Part shown: positions 1 through 8,861 of the stretch, in pieces
How the letters are laid out: each line of letters opens with the position of its first letter
Position numbering within the stretch: the stretch's first letter is position 1
Origin: JAHRAW01 sp965249835
GTDB lineage: Bacteria; Pseudomonadota; Gammaproteobacteria; Arenicellales; Poriferihabitantaceae
Reading direction: 5' to 3'
NCBI GenBank assembly: GCA_965249835.1
Contig: CBDFMY010000003.1
Location: forward strand, 1,847,895 to 1,911,894
DNA: 64,000 nt
Translations under genes and position numbers: made by a program
Notes under the pieces: model-generated
Databases searched by the model: none
What the model saw: only the letters and a program-made list of their open reading frames with translations
Told to the model about the DNA's origin: nothing

Positions 1-1
1 C

Positions 2-799
2 GCTTACACCGCCAACCACGCGCCCGCCGACGACCGCGATACCATCGTGTTGGTTCACGGCGCGGCGATGGACCACAGCGTGTGGGCGCATCAAAGTCGC
101 TACTTCGCCTATCACAACTACAACGCGCTGGCGGTGGATTTGCCCGGGCATAACCGCAGCGGCGGTGCATTGCTCGACGACATCGTTGCCATGGGCGCGT
201 GGTTGAGCGACCTCATCGCCAACCGCATCGGTCGTGCGTTTCATATCGTTGGACACAGCATGGGCGCGTTGATTGCGCTGGAAGCGGCGGCGGGTTTTTC
301 GAATAAACATTCGTTGCTGAAATCATTAACACTGGTGGGCTTCAGTTATCCGATGGGGGTGACGCCGCAGTTGCTCGACGCGGCGCAGAATAATCCATCC
401 GCCGCGTATACGATGATGACGCAGTGGAGTCACGCTTCAAAAATCGGCGGCGAGCCGCTGCCGGGGTTTTGGTCGCCGGGGATGCAGATGAGTATGATGA
501 AAAACAGCAAGCTGGGGGCGGTATTCGCCGACTTGCGCGCCTGCAATCAATACATCGGCGGCGAACAGGCTTTTGCCGCGTTGGGTGGCGACAACGCCTG
601 CCCGACCTTGTTCCTCTGCGGCGAACTGGACAAGATGGCGCCGGCCAAACTCGCCAAAATCCACGCCGACAAAAATGACCATGCCGAAATCGTTTTCATT
701 CCCGGTTGCGGTCACAGCCTCATGGCGGAATCACCAGACGGCGTGTTGCACGAACTCAAACGCTTCATCGGACAACATCAAACCGCCCCAATCACCTGA
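2..799 (+). CDS. Alpha/beta hydrolase, 5' end outside the window
   Basis: The frame is open from the first complete codon of the window, so the true start lies upstream; a GTG at 47 is inside the fold and is not a credible start. It is an alpha/beta-hydrolase fold enzyme of unknown substrate. The oxyanion-hole strand VLVHG, the nucleophile elbow GHSMG, the acid region GELDKMAP and the base in GCGHSLM are all present, so the Ser-Asp-His triad is complete. The visible part is 265 residues, about a whole family member, so little is missing. It ends 28 bases before the amidohydrolase gene on the same strand, and the two are probably co-transcribed. The family is certain from the motifs; nothing in the sequence fixes the reaction. 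Confidence 0.85.
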   Translation, partial: AYTANHAPADDRDTIVLVHGAAMDHSVWAHQSRYFAYHNYNALAVDLPGHNRSGGALLDDIVAMGAWLSDLIANRIGRAFHIVGHSMGALIALEAAAGFSNKHSLLKSLTLVGFSYPMGVTPQLLDAAQNNPSAAYTMMTQWSHASKIGGEPLPGFWSPGMQMSMMKNSKLGAVFADLRACNQYIGGEQAFAALGGDNACPTLFLCGELDKMAPAKLAKIHADKNDHAEIVFIPGCGHSLMAESPDGVLHELKRFIGQHQTAPIT

Positions 800-827
800 A
801 CCGCAAACCGAGTTCGCCCTCACTATC

Positions 828-2147
828 ATGCAAGAAGAAGTCGATCAAATTCTGATTCCGCGTTGGTTGATTCCGGTGGACGAAGCGCAGTCGGTGTGGG
901 AGGGACACGCGCTGGCGGTCGCCGACGACCGCATCGTGGCATTGGATTCTCTCGCTGCCATCCGCGCCCGCTACCGGGCAAAGAGCGAAGTCACATTGAG
1001 CGAGCACGCGCTACTGCCGGGGCTGGTCAATGCACATACCCACGCTGCCATGACGCTACTGCGCGGTTACGCCGATGACTTGCCGTTGATGGAATGGCTG
1101 ACGCAACACATCTGGCCAACCGAAGCCGCGTGGGTGGATGCGCAGTATGTTGCGGTTGGCACCAATCTTGCGCTGGCGGAGATGATTCGCGGCGGCACCA
1201 CCTGCTTCAACGATATGTATTTTTTCCCCGAAGTGGCGGCGGCGTGCGCCGAAGCCGCCGGTATGCGTGCGTGCATCGGTATGATCGTCATTGACCTGCC
1301 CTCGGCGTGGTCGAAGAACGCCGAGGAATGCATCAACAAAGGGCTGGAATTGCGAGACCAAATGCGACATTCGGCGCTGGTCAGCACCGCATTCGCGCCC
1401 CACGCGCCGTATACCGTGGACGACACCGCGCTCGAAAAAATCCGCATGCTGGCGGACGAAATGGACTGCCGAATCCACATGCACGTCCACGAAACCCGCC
1501 AGGAAATCGAGGAATCCAACGCCCGGTACGGAATGCGCCCGCTGCAACGATTGGAGCAACTGGAACTGGTGGGTCCGCGATTGGCCGCGGTGCACATGGT
1601 TCAACTACTGCCGGGGGAAATTGAAACCATCGCCGAACGCGGCGTTCATGTGGTGCATTGCCCGCAATCCAATTTGAAACTCGCCAGCGGCTTTTGCCCG
1701 GTCGCAAAACTGCGGGAAAGCGGCGTCTCCGTCGCCATCGGCACCGACGGCGCATCCAGCAACAACGATCTGGATATGCTGGGTGAAATGCAGACCGCCT
1801 CACTGCTGGCAAAAGGTGTCAGCGAAAATCCGGCGGCACTGCCGGCTCACGACGCGCTCGAAGCCGCCACTCTGGGCGGTGCCAAAGCGCTCGGTCTCGA
1901 CCATCTCATCGGCTCCCTCGCCCCCGGAAAACAAGCCGACCTCATCGCCATTGACCTTTGCGCCCCGGCCACTCAACCGGTCTATCATCCGCTCAGCCAA
2001 ATCGTCTATGCCACCAGCCGCAGCCAAGTCAGCGATGTCTGGGTCGCCGGCAAACGCCTGCTGGAAAACCGTCAATTAACCACTCTGGATGAAACCGAAA
2101 TCCTGCAAAAAGCGACGGAATTGGGACGCAAAATAAACGGCGGCTGA
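828..2147 (+). CDS. mtaD: TRZ/ATZ-family amidohydrolase, probable methylthioadenosine/S-adenosylhomocysteine (or 5'-deoxyadenosine) deaminase
   Basis: Cytosolic metal-dependent amidohydrolase of 439 residues, a normal length for this family, which deaminates adenosine-type nucleosides in purine and methionine salvage. Metal and catalytic motifs are visible: NAHTH (residues 68-72), HMHVHE (217-222), HCPQSN near 277 and GTDGASSNND (from 305, Asp307). The ATG at 828 is preferred because the sequence matches the family from its first residues; the frame is open further upstream only as an overlap with the hydrolase gene. In Pseudomonas a gene of this family sits directly before ubiG and the mupP phosphatase. 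Here the next 16 kb are foreign-looking defence genes on the other strand, and ubiG follows them. The exact substrate (MTA, SAH, 5'-deoxyadenosine) cannot be told from sequence. Confidence 0.88.
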   Translation: MQEEVDQILIPRWLIPVDEAQSVWEGHALAVADDRIVALDSLAAIRARYRAKSEVTLSEHALLPGLVNAHTHAAMTLLRGYADDLPLMEWLTQHIWPTEAAWVDAQYVAVGTNLALAEMIRGGTTCFNDMYFFPEVAAACAEAAGMRACIGMIVIDLPSAWSKNAEECINKGLELRDQMRHSALVSTAFAPHAPYTVDDTALEKIRMLADEMDCRIHMHVHETRQEIEESNARYGMRPLQRLEQLELVGPRLAAVHMVQLLPGEIETIAERGVHVVHCPQSNLKLASGFCPVAKLRESGVSVAIGTDGASSNNDLDMLGEMQTASLLAKGVSENPAALPAHDALEAATLGGAKALGLDHLIGSLAPGKQADLIAIDLCAPATQPVYHPLSQIVYATSRSQVSDVWVAGKRLLENRQLTTLDETEILQKATELGRKINGG

Positions 2148-2174
2148 TTTTTTTGTAGCAAAGCAAGCAGCCTT

Positions 2175-5100
2175 TTACTCCATATCGGCAATGGCAGACT
2201 GTATTGCGTCGTTAATCTCATCGACTTTGAAAACCATTCGATACTGCCATTGCCCGTGCGCGTTATCAGCGTTGACCGCGTTGACCCAACGCATAGCGGC
2301 GCTTTTCTTGACATCTTTCAACGGGTCGTAGCCCTTGGTTTCCAATATCAGATAGTGCTGTTTTTCCTTGTGCAGACAGATAAGGAAATCTGGCATGTAG
2401 TCATGTAGCTCACCGTTATTTAGATACGGAATACCAAAACCCATGCCTTCATTTTTAGCAAAAGCAATCACTTGCGGATGATTATCCAGATGATAGGTGG
2501 TCAACTGCTCTAATCGTTTGGTATCCGGAACGACTGCGTTGATATGACTTTTTTGCACCGGATAGGGTTCTCGCCGAGTGAAAAAATCCACATCGGCGGT
2601 TGAACCACTGCCGCGCGAACGCTCGTAACGAGGCAGTTCCGGGGTTTCGTCGGCGGATTGGTCGGGGCGAATATTTTGCCGCAGGTTTTCGATTACCCAT
2701 CCATAATAAGGTGCTAAAAAAGCATCTTTCTTGTCGGCGGGTGCGGTGGCAGAAACCTTTTCGGTAATGTAAGCGTGCACGATTTTATATAACTGCGAAA
2801 ACAGAACGTTCACCGGCAACTCACACTTGTCATCCTCAGCATAGTCACGGGTTAACGAGTTTGTCATATTATATATTTCTGCTTGCAGGCGAAATTGTTC
2901 TCGAAATTTCTGCAAAGATGCTTTGCTGGTTTTTCCGGGTCCGTGCAAAGATGGGCGCCCCTGGTTGTTTAGTAATCCCGCCTTCATTTTAACTTCCGGC
3001 GGAATGTTTGCGTGATCGATAGACAAAGATGGGATATTTTCCATGTCGCAAATAATGCGACGGCGGACGGATTGCCGGTAGCCCTCCACACGCGGGAAAT
3101 GAATTTCGTACTTCACCTTGTCGGGAAGTGCGTAAATGTGGTGAAGCGTTCGTGTTTTCGGTTTCCCGCCGTTACCTGCCTTGACCGTAAAGGACGACAG
3201 CGGCACCCCTAACACGGTGGCAATTTCCTCGCTCATCAATCCGTCTTCGCCGACATGATATGATGCGCGCCGCAACCCACGCCCGATCACCTGCTCGCAC
3301 AGCAGTTGCGACATGAAAGGACGCAGACCGATGATGTGCGTAACCGTGCTGCAATCCCATCCTTCGGTGAGCATTCCAACGCTGACGATGCAACGCACAT
3401 CGCGCCCTGGCGGGTGTTTCTCGCGCCCTGATTTTTCCGCCAAATCCTCAAAGCCTTCCGGATATTGCGGGCGTTGTTGGCTGTCCCGAATCCAGTCTAT
3501 TTTGCCGATGGTATCAAGTGTGTGGCGCATCCATCGGGTTTCGTCGCTCTTGGTGTTACCGCTTTCTATATCCCTCTGCACATCTGAATAAACGCAGATG
3601 GTGTTCTGCTTGTCCTCGGTGTTGCGCAGTTCGGGCAGACCCGCCCGCGGAATAGTTGCGCTCGGTGGCTTGTCATCGGCAAGCCATTCATAAACCACTT
3701 TCGCCAGTTTCTTGGTCTTGCAAACCAGAATAAACACCGGCGGTCGCGGGTCAGCGGAAACCGCCCATTCCTGACGCGTTTTTTCCCACATGCCACCCAG
3801 CATGGCAATCGGCGTATGTGCGTATTTGACGATCGCTTCCGGCTTGGCACCGCTTTTTTTACCACCACGTTCCGTTGGTGTCAGTTGCGGCAATATCCAT
3901 TTCCAAATATTAAAATATCCCGGAACCGATTTGCCGGAAGAGTCCTGCGCCGCCAGTTGTGGAATTTTAACCAACCCGGATTCAATCGCATCTTGCAAAC
4001 CGAAGTTGCTCACCGTCCAGGGGAATATACGGTTTGTATTGTCGCCCGCCTTGCCCAGAAAATAAGGTGTTGCCGAAAAATCGGCGCAGAAATTAATGCC
4101 GCGAAGTTTATGCACCTTGTCCAGTCCGTCCACCCAAACTGTGGCTTCCTTGTAATAATTGGCGGTCATCTCATCATCGCCAAGCATCTCGTTATCACTA
4201 TCATTGCCTTTGTCGTCATCGGTGGTATGCAGACGGTAGGCGTGGTGCGCTTCGTCATTGAAGACAAGGATATTGCGGCGCGTTCCCAGTTCGCCATCCA
4301 GTATGCGCCGCAATATGGCGGCATCGGTTTCAATATATTTTTCCGATTTTATCATTGCTCTTTTTAGTGTTCCGCTTTTGTCGCGAATCTCTTCAATGAC
4401 TTCTATAAGCCCCATACCATGTTGTTGGCGCAACGTATCCTCGGTGATATACCGCCGGCCACGCGCAGTGGTATTTTTGTCACCGATAAAAATGGTTTCA
4501 CGCACAAGAGTACGTTTTCCTGTTTTGACTACCTTGTTGGCAGATTGCGAGGTATGCGGCTCAAATACATGCCAGTTGACGGTGAGAACCCGCCCTTGAG
4601 ATAACTGCGGCATCATGGGTTGTGGTATCAGATCGCGGGTGCGATAAATGCTGGCTTCGCCTTTTTTTGGGTCCAACTCCATCAGTCGGTCACGAATGGT
4701 CACATTGGGACAGACAATCAAAATGGCATCGGAAAAACGCCGGTCGTTCTTGTTGTTCACCTTGTTCAGCACACTCCATGCCGCCAGCATCGCCATCACC
4801 GTGGTCTTGCCCGCGCCGGTTGCCATCCTGCAACAACGGCGACGAAAAGCAGCAAATCCATCCCGTTGTTTTTCTTCCCCCGGTTCATCCAATGGAATAG
4901 CAATGCCCTGTAAAAAATCAGCGCGCGCTTCGGTGAGAAAAATAATCGTCTCAGCCGCTTCCAACTGAGCGAAAAACAGCGGCTGCTCCCGCCCATCCCG
5001 CCGCCAGTAATTCAGCAACTCCATGGTCACACGGCTGACACCCCCTTCGCCGCGTAAAGCCAGAGGTCGCCATTCAGCAAGTCGTTGCCGAATCAGCGAC

Positions 5101-5300
5101 ACCGTTTGTAACTCTATCTCATAGCCGACATCCCGATCGTTGCCGCCATCGGTTTTTGCCCCCGGCGGCAGATATAAATAGACCGGTTTACTGCGGCCAT
5201 TAATTTTCTCCGCCGGCTCATGTTCATGGATTTTCCAATGCGCCTGCGGCTCCTTGTAGGGAGAGTTAATAATCGGGTTTTCGACTTCTGATGCGGGCAT
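2175..5300 (-). CDS. res: Type III-like restriction endonuclease subunit (SF2 helicase + PD-(D/E)xK nuclease)
   Basis: A 1,041-residue ATP-dependent restriction subunit. Helicase motifs appear in order: Walker A MATGAGKTT (159-167), DEAH (349-352), SAT (409-411), MLTEGWD (653-659) and motif VI QVIGRGLRR (670-678). The C-terminal nuclease shows PDFL (Asp971) followed by LETKG (Glu987, Lys989), a PD-(D/E)xK core. It should cut DNA that lacks methylation by the partner Mod while translocating or sliding on DNA. The ATG shares one base with the stop of the upstream OLD-family gene (TAATG), so it is the last gene of the operon mod - OLD - OLD - res. The ORF is intact although mod carries a frameshift. 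It converges on the mtaD-like gene with only 27 bases between the stops. Family assignment is firm; recognition site unknown. Confidence 0.88.
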   Translation of the reverse strand: MPASEVENPIINSPYKEPQAHWKIHEHEPAEKINGRSKPVYLYLPPGAKTDGGNDRDVGYEIELQTVSLIRQRLAEWRPLALRGEGGVSRVTMELLNYWRRDGREQPLFFAQLEAAETIIFLTEARADFLQGIAIPLDEPGEEKQRDGFAAFRRRCCRMATGAGKTTVMAMLAAWSVLNKVNNKNDRRFSDAILIVCPNVTIRDRLMELDPKKGEASIYRTRDLIPQPMMPQLSQGRVLTVNWHVFEPHTSQSANKVVKTGKRTLVRETIFIGDKNTTARGRRYITEDTLRQQHGMGLIEVIEEIRDKSGTLKRAMIKSEKYIETDAAILRRILDGELGTRRNILVFNDEAHHAYRLHTTDDDKGNDSDNEMLGDDEMTANYYKEATVWVDGLDKVHKLRGINFCADFSATPYFLGKAGDNTNRIFPWTVSNFGLQDAIESGLVKIPQLAAQDSSGKSVPGYFNIWKWILPQLTPTERGGKKSGAKPEAIVKYAHTPIAMLGGMWEKTRQEWAVSADPRPPVFILVCKTKKLAKVVYEWLADDKPPSATIPRAGLPELRNTEDKQNTICVYSDVQRDIESGNTKSDETRWMRHTLDTIGKIDWIRDSQQRPQYPEGFEDLAEKSGREKHPPGRDVRCIVSVGMLTEGWDCSTVTHIIGLRPFMSQLLCEQVIGRGLRRASYHVGEDGLMSEEIATVLGVPLSSFTVKAGNGGKPKTRTLHHIYALPDKVKYEIHFPRVEGYRQSVRRRIICDMENIPSLSIDHANIPPEVKMKAGLLNNQGRPSLHGPGKTSKASLQKFREQFRLQAEIYNMTNSLTRDYAEDDKCELPVNVLFSQLYKIVHAYITEKVSATAPADKKDAFLAPYYGWVIENLRQNIRPDQSADETPELPRYERSRGSGSTADVDFFTRREPYPVQKSHINAVVPDTKRLEQLTTYHLDNHPQVIAFAKNEGMGFGIPYLNNGELHDYMPDFLICLHKEKQHYLILETKGYDPLKDVKKSAAMRWVNAVNADNAHGQWQYRMVFKVDEINDAIQSAIADME

Positions 5301-6955
5301 TACAAATTAAAATGGTCGGCGATGGCATCCAGTTTTTGCGTTATTTCAGGATGAATTTCATCGGCTTGCATGACGGCGGCGATTTCAAAGTATCGGCTGG
5401 CAGGAAAGCCCTGCAGACCAGTTTCTTCAAGAATAGCGGACAAAACAGTTTTTGCTTTTGTGCCTAAAAGATATGAGTGATCGTTGCTCGCATCGTCCAC
5501 AACTGCCCCGGGTAAATGTTTCTTCATGATTTCTTTCATGGCATCAATGTTTGCCTCGGGTGCATTACTACCAACAATTTTTTCGACAAATCGAGCAAGA
5601 GCAGCGGGTTGTATCAGGTAACTTTCAATTTCGTAACGCGCCCAACACAATTTAAGCAGTTTTCCCTCCACCGCTTCTTGACTTTCAGGTATGTTTTCAT
5701 TGCCGTCCCGGTCGGAAATTTGCACACCTCGTATATCCACCTGCGCCAACAGAAGCGATTCAAAGTGATCCTGTGCTTTTATACCTTTGGCTTGGTGTCG
5801 CGTTTCCGACACGGTGGGTTTCCAAAACGGTTTTTCCATAAATTTTGTTATCGGATGGTTCAGTATCTTTGCCCATGCTCGCAGAATGTCCATGTCGGTG
5901 TGTCCTTCCACATAAAGAATGTTCTTCTTTTCCACTGCCAACATAATGTCCAGGTTGGAAAGGATGGAAAGAGATTGAATCAACGACGCTTTTTCTTCGT
6001 CATTTGCTATTTTTCTTGGCGTGTCCAACAAAGCACACAATTCTCTGGGGTCAACCGCATTGATAACCACTTCAGAATGTGTGGCAATAATTAGTTGCGA
6101 GTTGCTTGCTTGCGCGGCGGCTCTTAGTTCACTGTAAATGCGGTCTTGTAAAATCACATGTAGATGCGCGTCCGGCTCATCCAACAACAGCACTGTTCCC
6201 TGCCGGGAATGTAAAAAAGTCAGCAGCATCAGCACCTGCAAAAAGCCACTGCCAGCACTGGCGATATCAAACTTCGCCTGTTTCTGTTTTTGCGAATGTT
6301 GGTATTCGGCGATGATGTGTGGCCCATCAGCGTTTGGCGGTAGCAATTCATAGCCAAACATATCGCGAATAGACTGGACTAACCTCTCCCATGCGTCTTG
6401 ATTTTGATGAGTTTCATCCAGTAAGTTTCGTAACACATCGCCGGGCTTGCCCTGCCCTAATAATTGTTTGACTTTCGGTTGCTGATACACCGGTTCTTCA
6501 ATACTTAGCCCGGTCATGGCGGGAACAAAAACTGGCTTGATAGAATGATCAAGATTTCGCAACCATTTTGGATCCACATCCTTACGTGGACGAACATAAA
6601 CTTGCTCGGTGCTATCGTGGTTGACTTCCATTGCAACGGATTCACCGTCAATGGTTAGTTCAATTTCAATGCCACTATCCAAAGTACGCTCACTCCATAG
6701 CAAATCAAAAGCACGCAACGGCACGGAATAAAATGCTTGTCGTGCGATAGGTGCTTTCCTGTAAACACCACGGTATAACCGGTAATTATTCAATTCACGC
6801 CAACGCTCCAGTGCCAACGACCAGATGGCAATAGCCTGCAGCAACGTTGTCTTGCCAGAGTTATTTGGTCCGGCAAGCACAACGTTGCCGTCAAGGTTGA
6901 AAGTCTCTTCCTTGAACCGTTTGAAATTTCGGATGGTGGCTTTACTGATTTTCAT
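5300..6955 (-). CDS. OLD-family ATP-dependent endonuclease (AAA ATPase + TOPRIM), second cargo gene of unit 3
   Basis: A 551-residue overcoming-lysogenisation-defect type protein. N-terminal ABC/SMC-like ATPase: Walker A GPNNSGKT (29-36), signature-like SAGSG (233-237), Walker B VLLLDEP (255-261) and H-loop ATHS (291-294). C-terminal TOPRIM nuclease: ILYVEGHTD with Glu350, and DRD at 415-417 as the metal-binding acidic pair. Such proteins nick or cut DNA under nucleotide control and are common in phage defence (for example GajA of Gabija). No UvrD-like partner is present, so this is not Gabija. It overlaps the upstream OLD gene by 14 bases and res by one base, which implies translational coupling. 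Its target and relation to the R-M genes are inferred from position only. Confidence 0.85.
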   Translation of the reverse strand: MKISKATIRNFKRFKEETFNLDGNVVLAGPNNSGKTTLLQAIAIWSLALERWRELNNYRLYRGVYRKAPIARQAFYSVPLRAFDLLWSERTLDSGIEIELTIDGESVAMEVNHDSTEQVYVRPRKDVDPKWLRNLDHSIKPVFVPAMTGLSIEEPVYQQPKVKQLLGQGKPGDVLRNLLDETHQNQDAWERLVQSIRDMFGYELLPPNADGPHIIAEYQHSQKQKQAKFDIASAGSGFLQVLMLLTFLHSRQGTVLLLDEPDAHLHVILQDRIYSELRAAAQASNSQLIIATHSEVVINAVDPRELCALLDTPRKIANDEEKASLIQSLSILSNLDIMLAVEKKNILYVEGHTDMDILRAWAKILNHPITKFMEKPFWKPTVSETRHQAKGIKAQDHFESLLLAQVDIRGVQISDRDGNENIPESQEAVEGKLLKLCWARYEIESYLIQPAALARFVEKIVGSNAPEANIDAMKEIMKKHLPGAVVDDASNDHSYLLGTKAKTVLSAILEETGLQGFPASRYFEIAAVMQADEIHPEITQKLDAIADHFNL

Positions 6956-8861
6956 TGATTTTCTTAAATATATTTTCGAAACGGTCGAGTGTTTTACTCA
7001 CTTGTTTAGTATCTTTCCTCAACACATCGCTATTTCTCATTAGCCAATCAGCAGGGGTATAGTGAGAAAAGTTATGACCTTTAGACTCAACTTCTTTTAT
7101 TATTCTGTTTTCAGTACAAATATCATTCAAATCAATGTCAATATCACAAGATTGTTTTAGGACTTTGAGATACAGTGTGTCTTCAAATATATCTTCTACA
7201 TCAGCTTCTTCTTTATCGCAAAAATCAGAATAGAGCAGAAGCGATACTTTCATATCGGAATCTCGTATTTTTCGTACTTTGGCTTTGTGTCCCTTCTGGT
7301 AATCGGTGAGGGCTACGATGTTTCTTTCTTCACCGTGCGATAAATACAAATTGATGAAAGGGACAATCTTATCAATTGATCCAGCGGGACATATTACCCA
7401 TTTGTCTATATGGTTTTTGCCTTTTTCCTTAAGAATATTTGATACTGTTTTTAAATATAAAACATCTGAAGCCCCCTCCACGAGAACAACTCGTTTTCCG
7501 ATAAATAAAGTTTGCGATATTTCATAGCCGAGAGCGCTTTGGAGCGGAAAAATAGTATCTCGTGTTGTTTTGAGGAAGTCAGAACTGACTTTAGTTCCTA
7601 ATATCTTTGGTCGTTCATTTGATTTCCTCGTTACGACATCTTCCACAGTTCGAATTGACTCAAATTGCTCTGGAATAATCATAAAAGGTGAGTGAGTGGT
7701 GTATATAACTTGATGGTTCGGAGCAAGTTTCTCTTGAATGTAATTGAGCAAATCATACTGAGCTTTAGCGTGCAGAGTTAACCCTGGTTCATCCAGCAAT
7801 ACTATTACATTTGCATCATCCTCAGCGTAATGTTTTTTTACCTGCGAAAAATGCACCAAAAAAGAAAAAAACCAAATAAAGCCCGCACTTCTTTCTGAAA
7901 ATAGCACGGAGGCTCGATGAAGAGTATTCTTTACACGTGCTTGCATAACGGTTCCGCTATTAAAGGGCGGCTGGTCACCCGACTTTCCTCGACCTACTTC
8001 AAACTCAATTTCCAAATTTGTGTTTTGTGTCCAATACTCAAATATCTGATCGGTAATTCTGTTAGAAGCAGATTCGATTTTTGCCTTAAATTCTTCATAC
8101 TTATCAGCATCTTCTATTTCATCTATGCTTGTTCCTGCAAAACTTAAAAAGTCTGAAAATATCTTATCGCCTTCTTTAATATCACTGTTGTCTTCATCCG
8201 CTTTATACTGGTCAATAGAAATCGCTCCGCTCATGCGGGAGTAATGCGAAAAGTAGACAAAGGAAGGCATCATTTCGAACAATATATCAATTGCACCAAG
8301 GTCTGCTCTCTTATCCGGGTATCCCTCAATACGTTCCTTTAGGGTATTCAATTTCTCTGAATCAGATGAGGAAGCCTCGATTTTTTTATAGAGTTCCTGT
8401 GTAGTGTTGCAACTTCCAACAATAGATTTCTCACCCGCTTCTAAATTATGGCTATCGCAAAGATGATCAACAATATTTTTTTCGTTTAATTTAATAAACC
8501 ACGTCGAATGATTTCCATATCCGCATGTAACTTCAATGGTATTTTCGGCCAAGCAATTATTTCCAAATTCTTCCTCTAGTGCTTCTTTATCTTGCTCATC
8601 CAATTCCCACTCAGAAACGCAAACCTCGGCTGAACGACCACTATGTCTTGTGTCATAATCATTTAAATATCTCCTGGGATAATCGGTAGTTTTGTCATAT
8701 TTCATTTTTTTGTCGAACGGCTTTATTCCTTGGATGGCATTCAAAATTGCCGTTTTTCCAGACTCATTCTTTCCAACAAGACAAGTAATGTTATCAATAG
8801 TGAATTTCTCACTATCGTCAACACTACGATAATTTTTCACTTGAACAGATTTAAGTTTCAT
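6942..8861 (-). CDS. OLD-family ATP-dependent endonuclease (AAA ATPase + TOPRIM), first cargo gene of unit 3
   Basis: A 639-residue OLD-type protein distinct in sequence from its 551-residue neighbour. Walker A GKNESGKT (30-37), signature-like ERSAGF (323-328), Walker B VIVLLDEP (352-359), H-loop TTHS (388-391); TOPRIM part with VVLVEGASD (Glu462) and ALTDYQ (Asp519). The ATG overlaps the mod stop by four bases (ATGA, 8858-8861) and a good ribosome site (GAGGTGAGG) lies inside the mod 3' end. Its DNA is clearly richer in A+T than mod and res, which fits separate acquisition. Nuclease activity is inferred from the acidic TOPRIM residues. Confidence 0.85.
   Translation of the reverse strand: MKLKSVQVKNYRSVDDSEKFTIDNITCLVGKNESGKTAILNAIQGIKPFDKKMKYDKTTDYPRRYLNDYDTRHSGRSAEVCVSEWELDEQDKEALEEEFGNNCLAENTIEVTCGYGNHSTWFIKLNEKNIVDHLCDSHNLEAGEKSIVGSCNTTQELYKKIEASSSDSEKLNTLKERIEGYPDKRADLGAIDILFEMMPSFVYFSHYSRMSGAISIDQYKADEDNSDIKEGDKIFSDFLSFAGTSIDEIEDADKYEEFKAKIESASNRITDQIFEYWTQNTNLEIEFEVGRGKSGDQPPFNSGTVMQARVKNTLHRASVLFSERSAGFIWFFSFLVHFSQVKKHYAEDDANVIVLLDEPGLTLHAKAQYDLLNYIQEKLAPNHQVIYTTHSPFMIIPEQFESIRTVEDVVTRKSNERPKILGTKVSSDFLKTTRDTIFPLQSALGYEISQTLFIGKRVVLVEGASDVLYLKTVSNILKEKGKNHIDKWVICPAGSIDKIVPFINLYLSHGEERNIVALTDYQKGHKAKVRKIRDSDMKVSLLLYSDFCDKEEADVEDIFEDTLYLKVLKQSCDIDIDLNDICTENRIIKEVESKGHNFSHYTPADWLMRNSDVLRKDTKQVSKTLDRFENIFKKINENQ

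Noticed and set aside
573..827. Long N-terminal extension of the amidohydrolase into the hydrolase gene
   Set aside because: The extension is an out-of-frame read of the alpha/beta hydrolase coding sequence; ATG 828 matches the family start.
5300..8861. Gabija or Septu system
   Set aside because: The OLD proteins resemble GajA, but there is no UvrD-like GajB. No HNH partner for a Septu pair is present.
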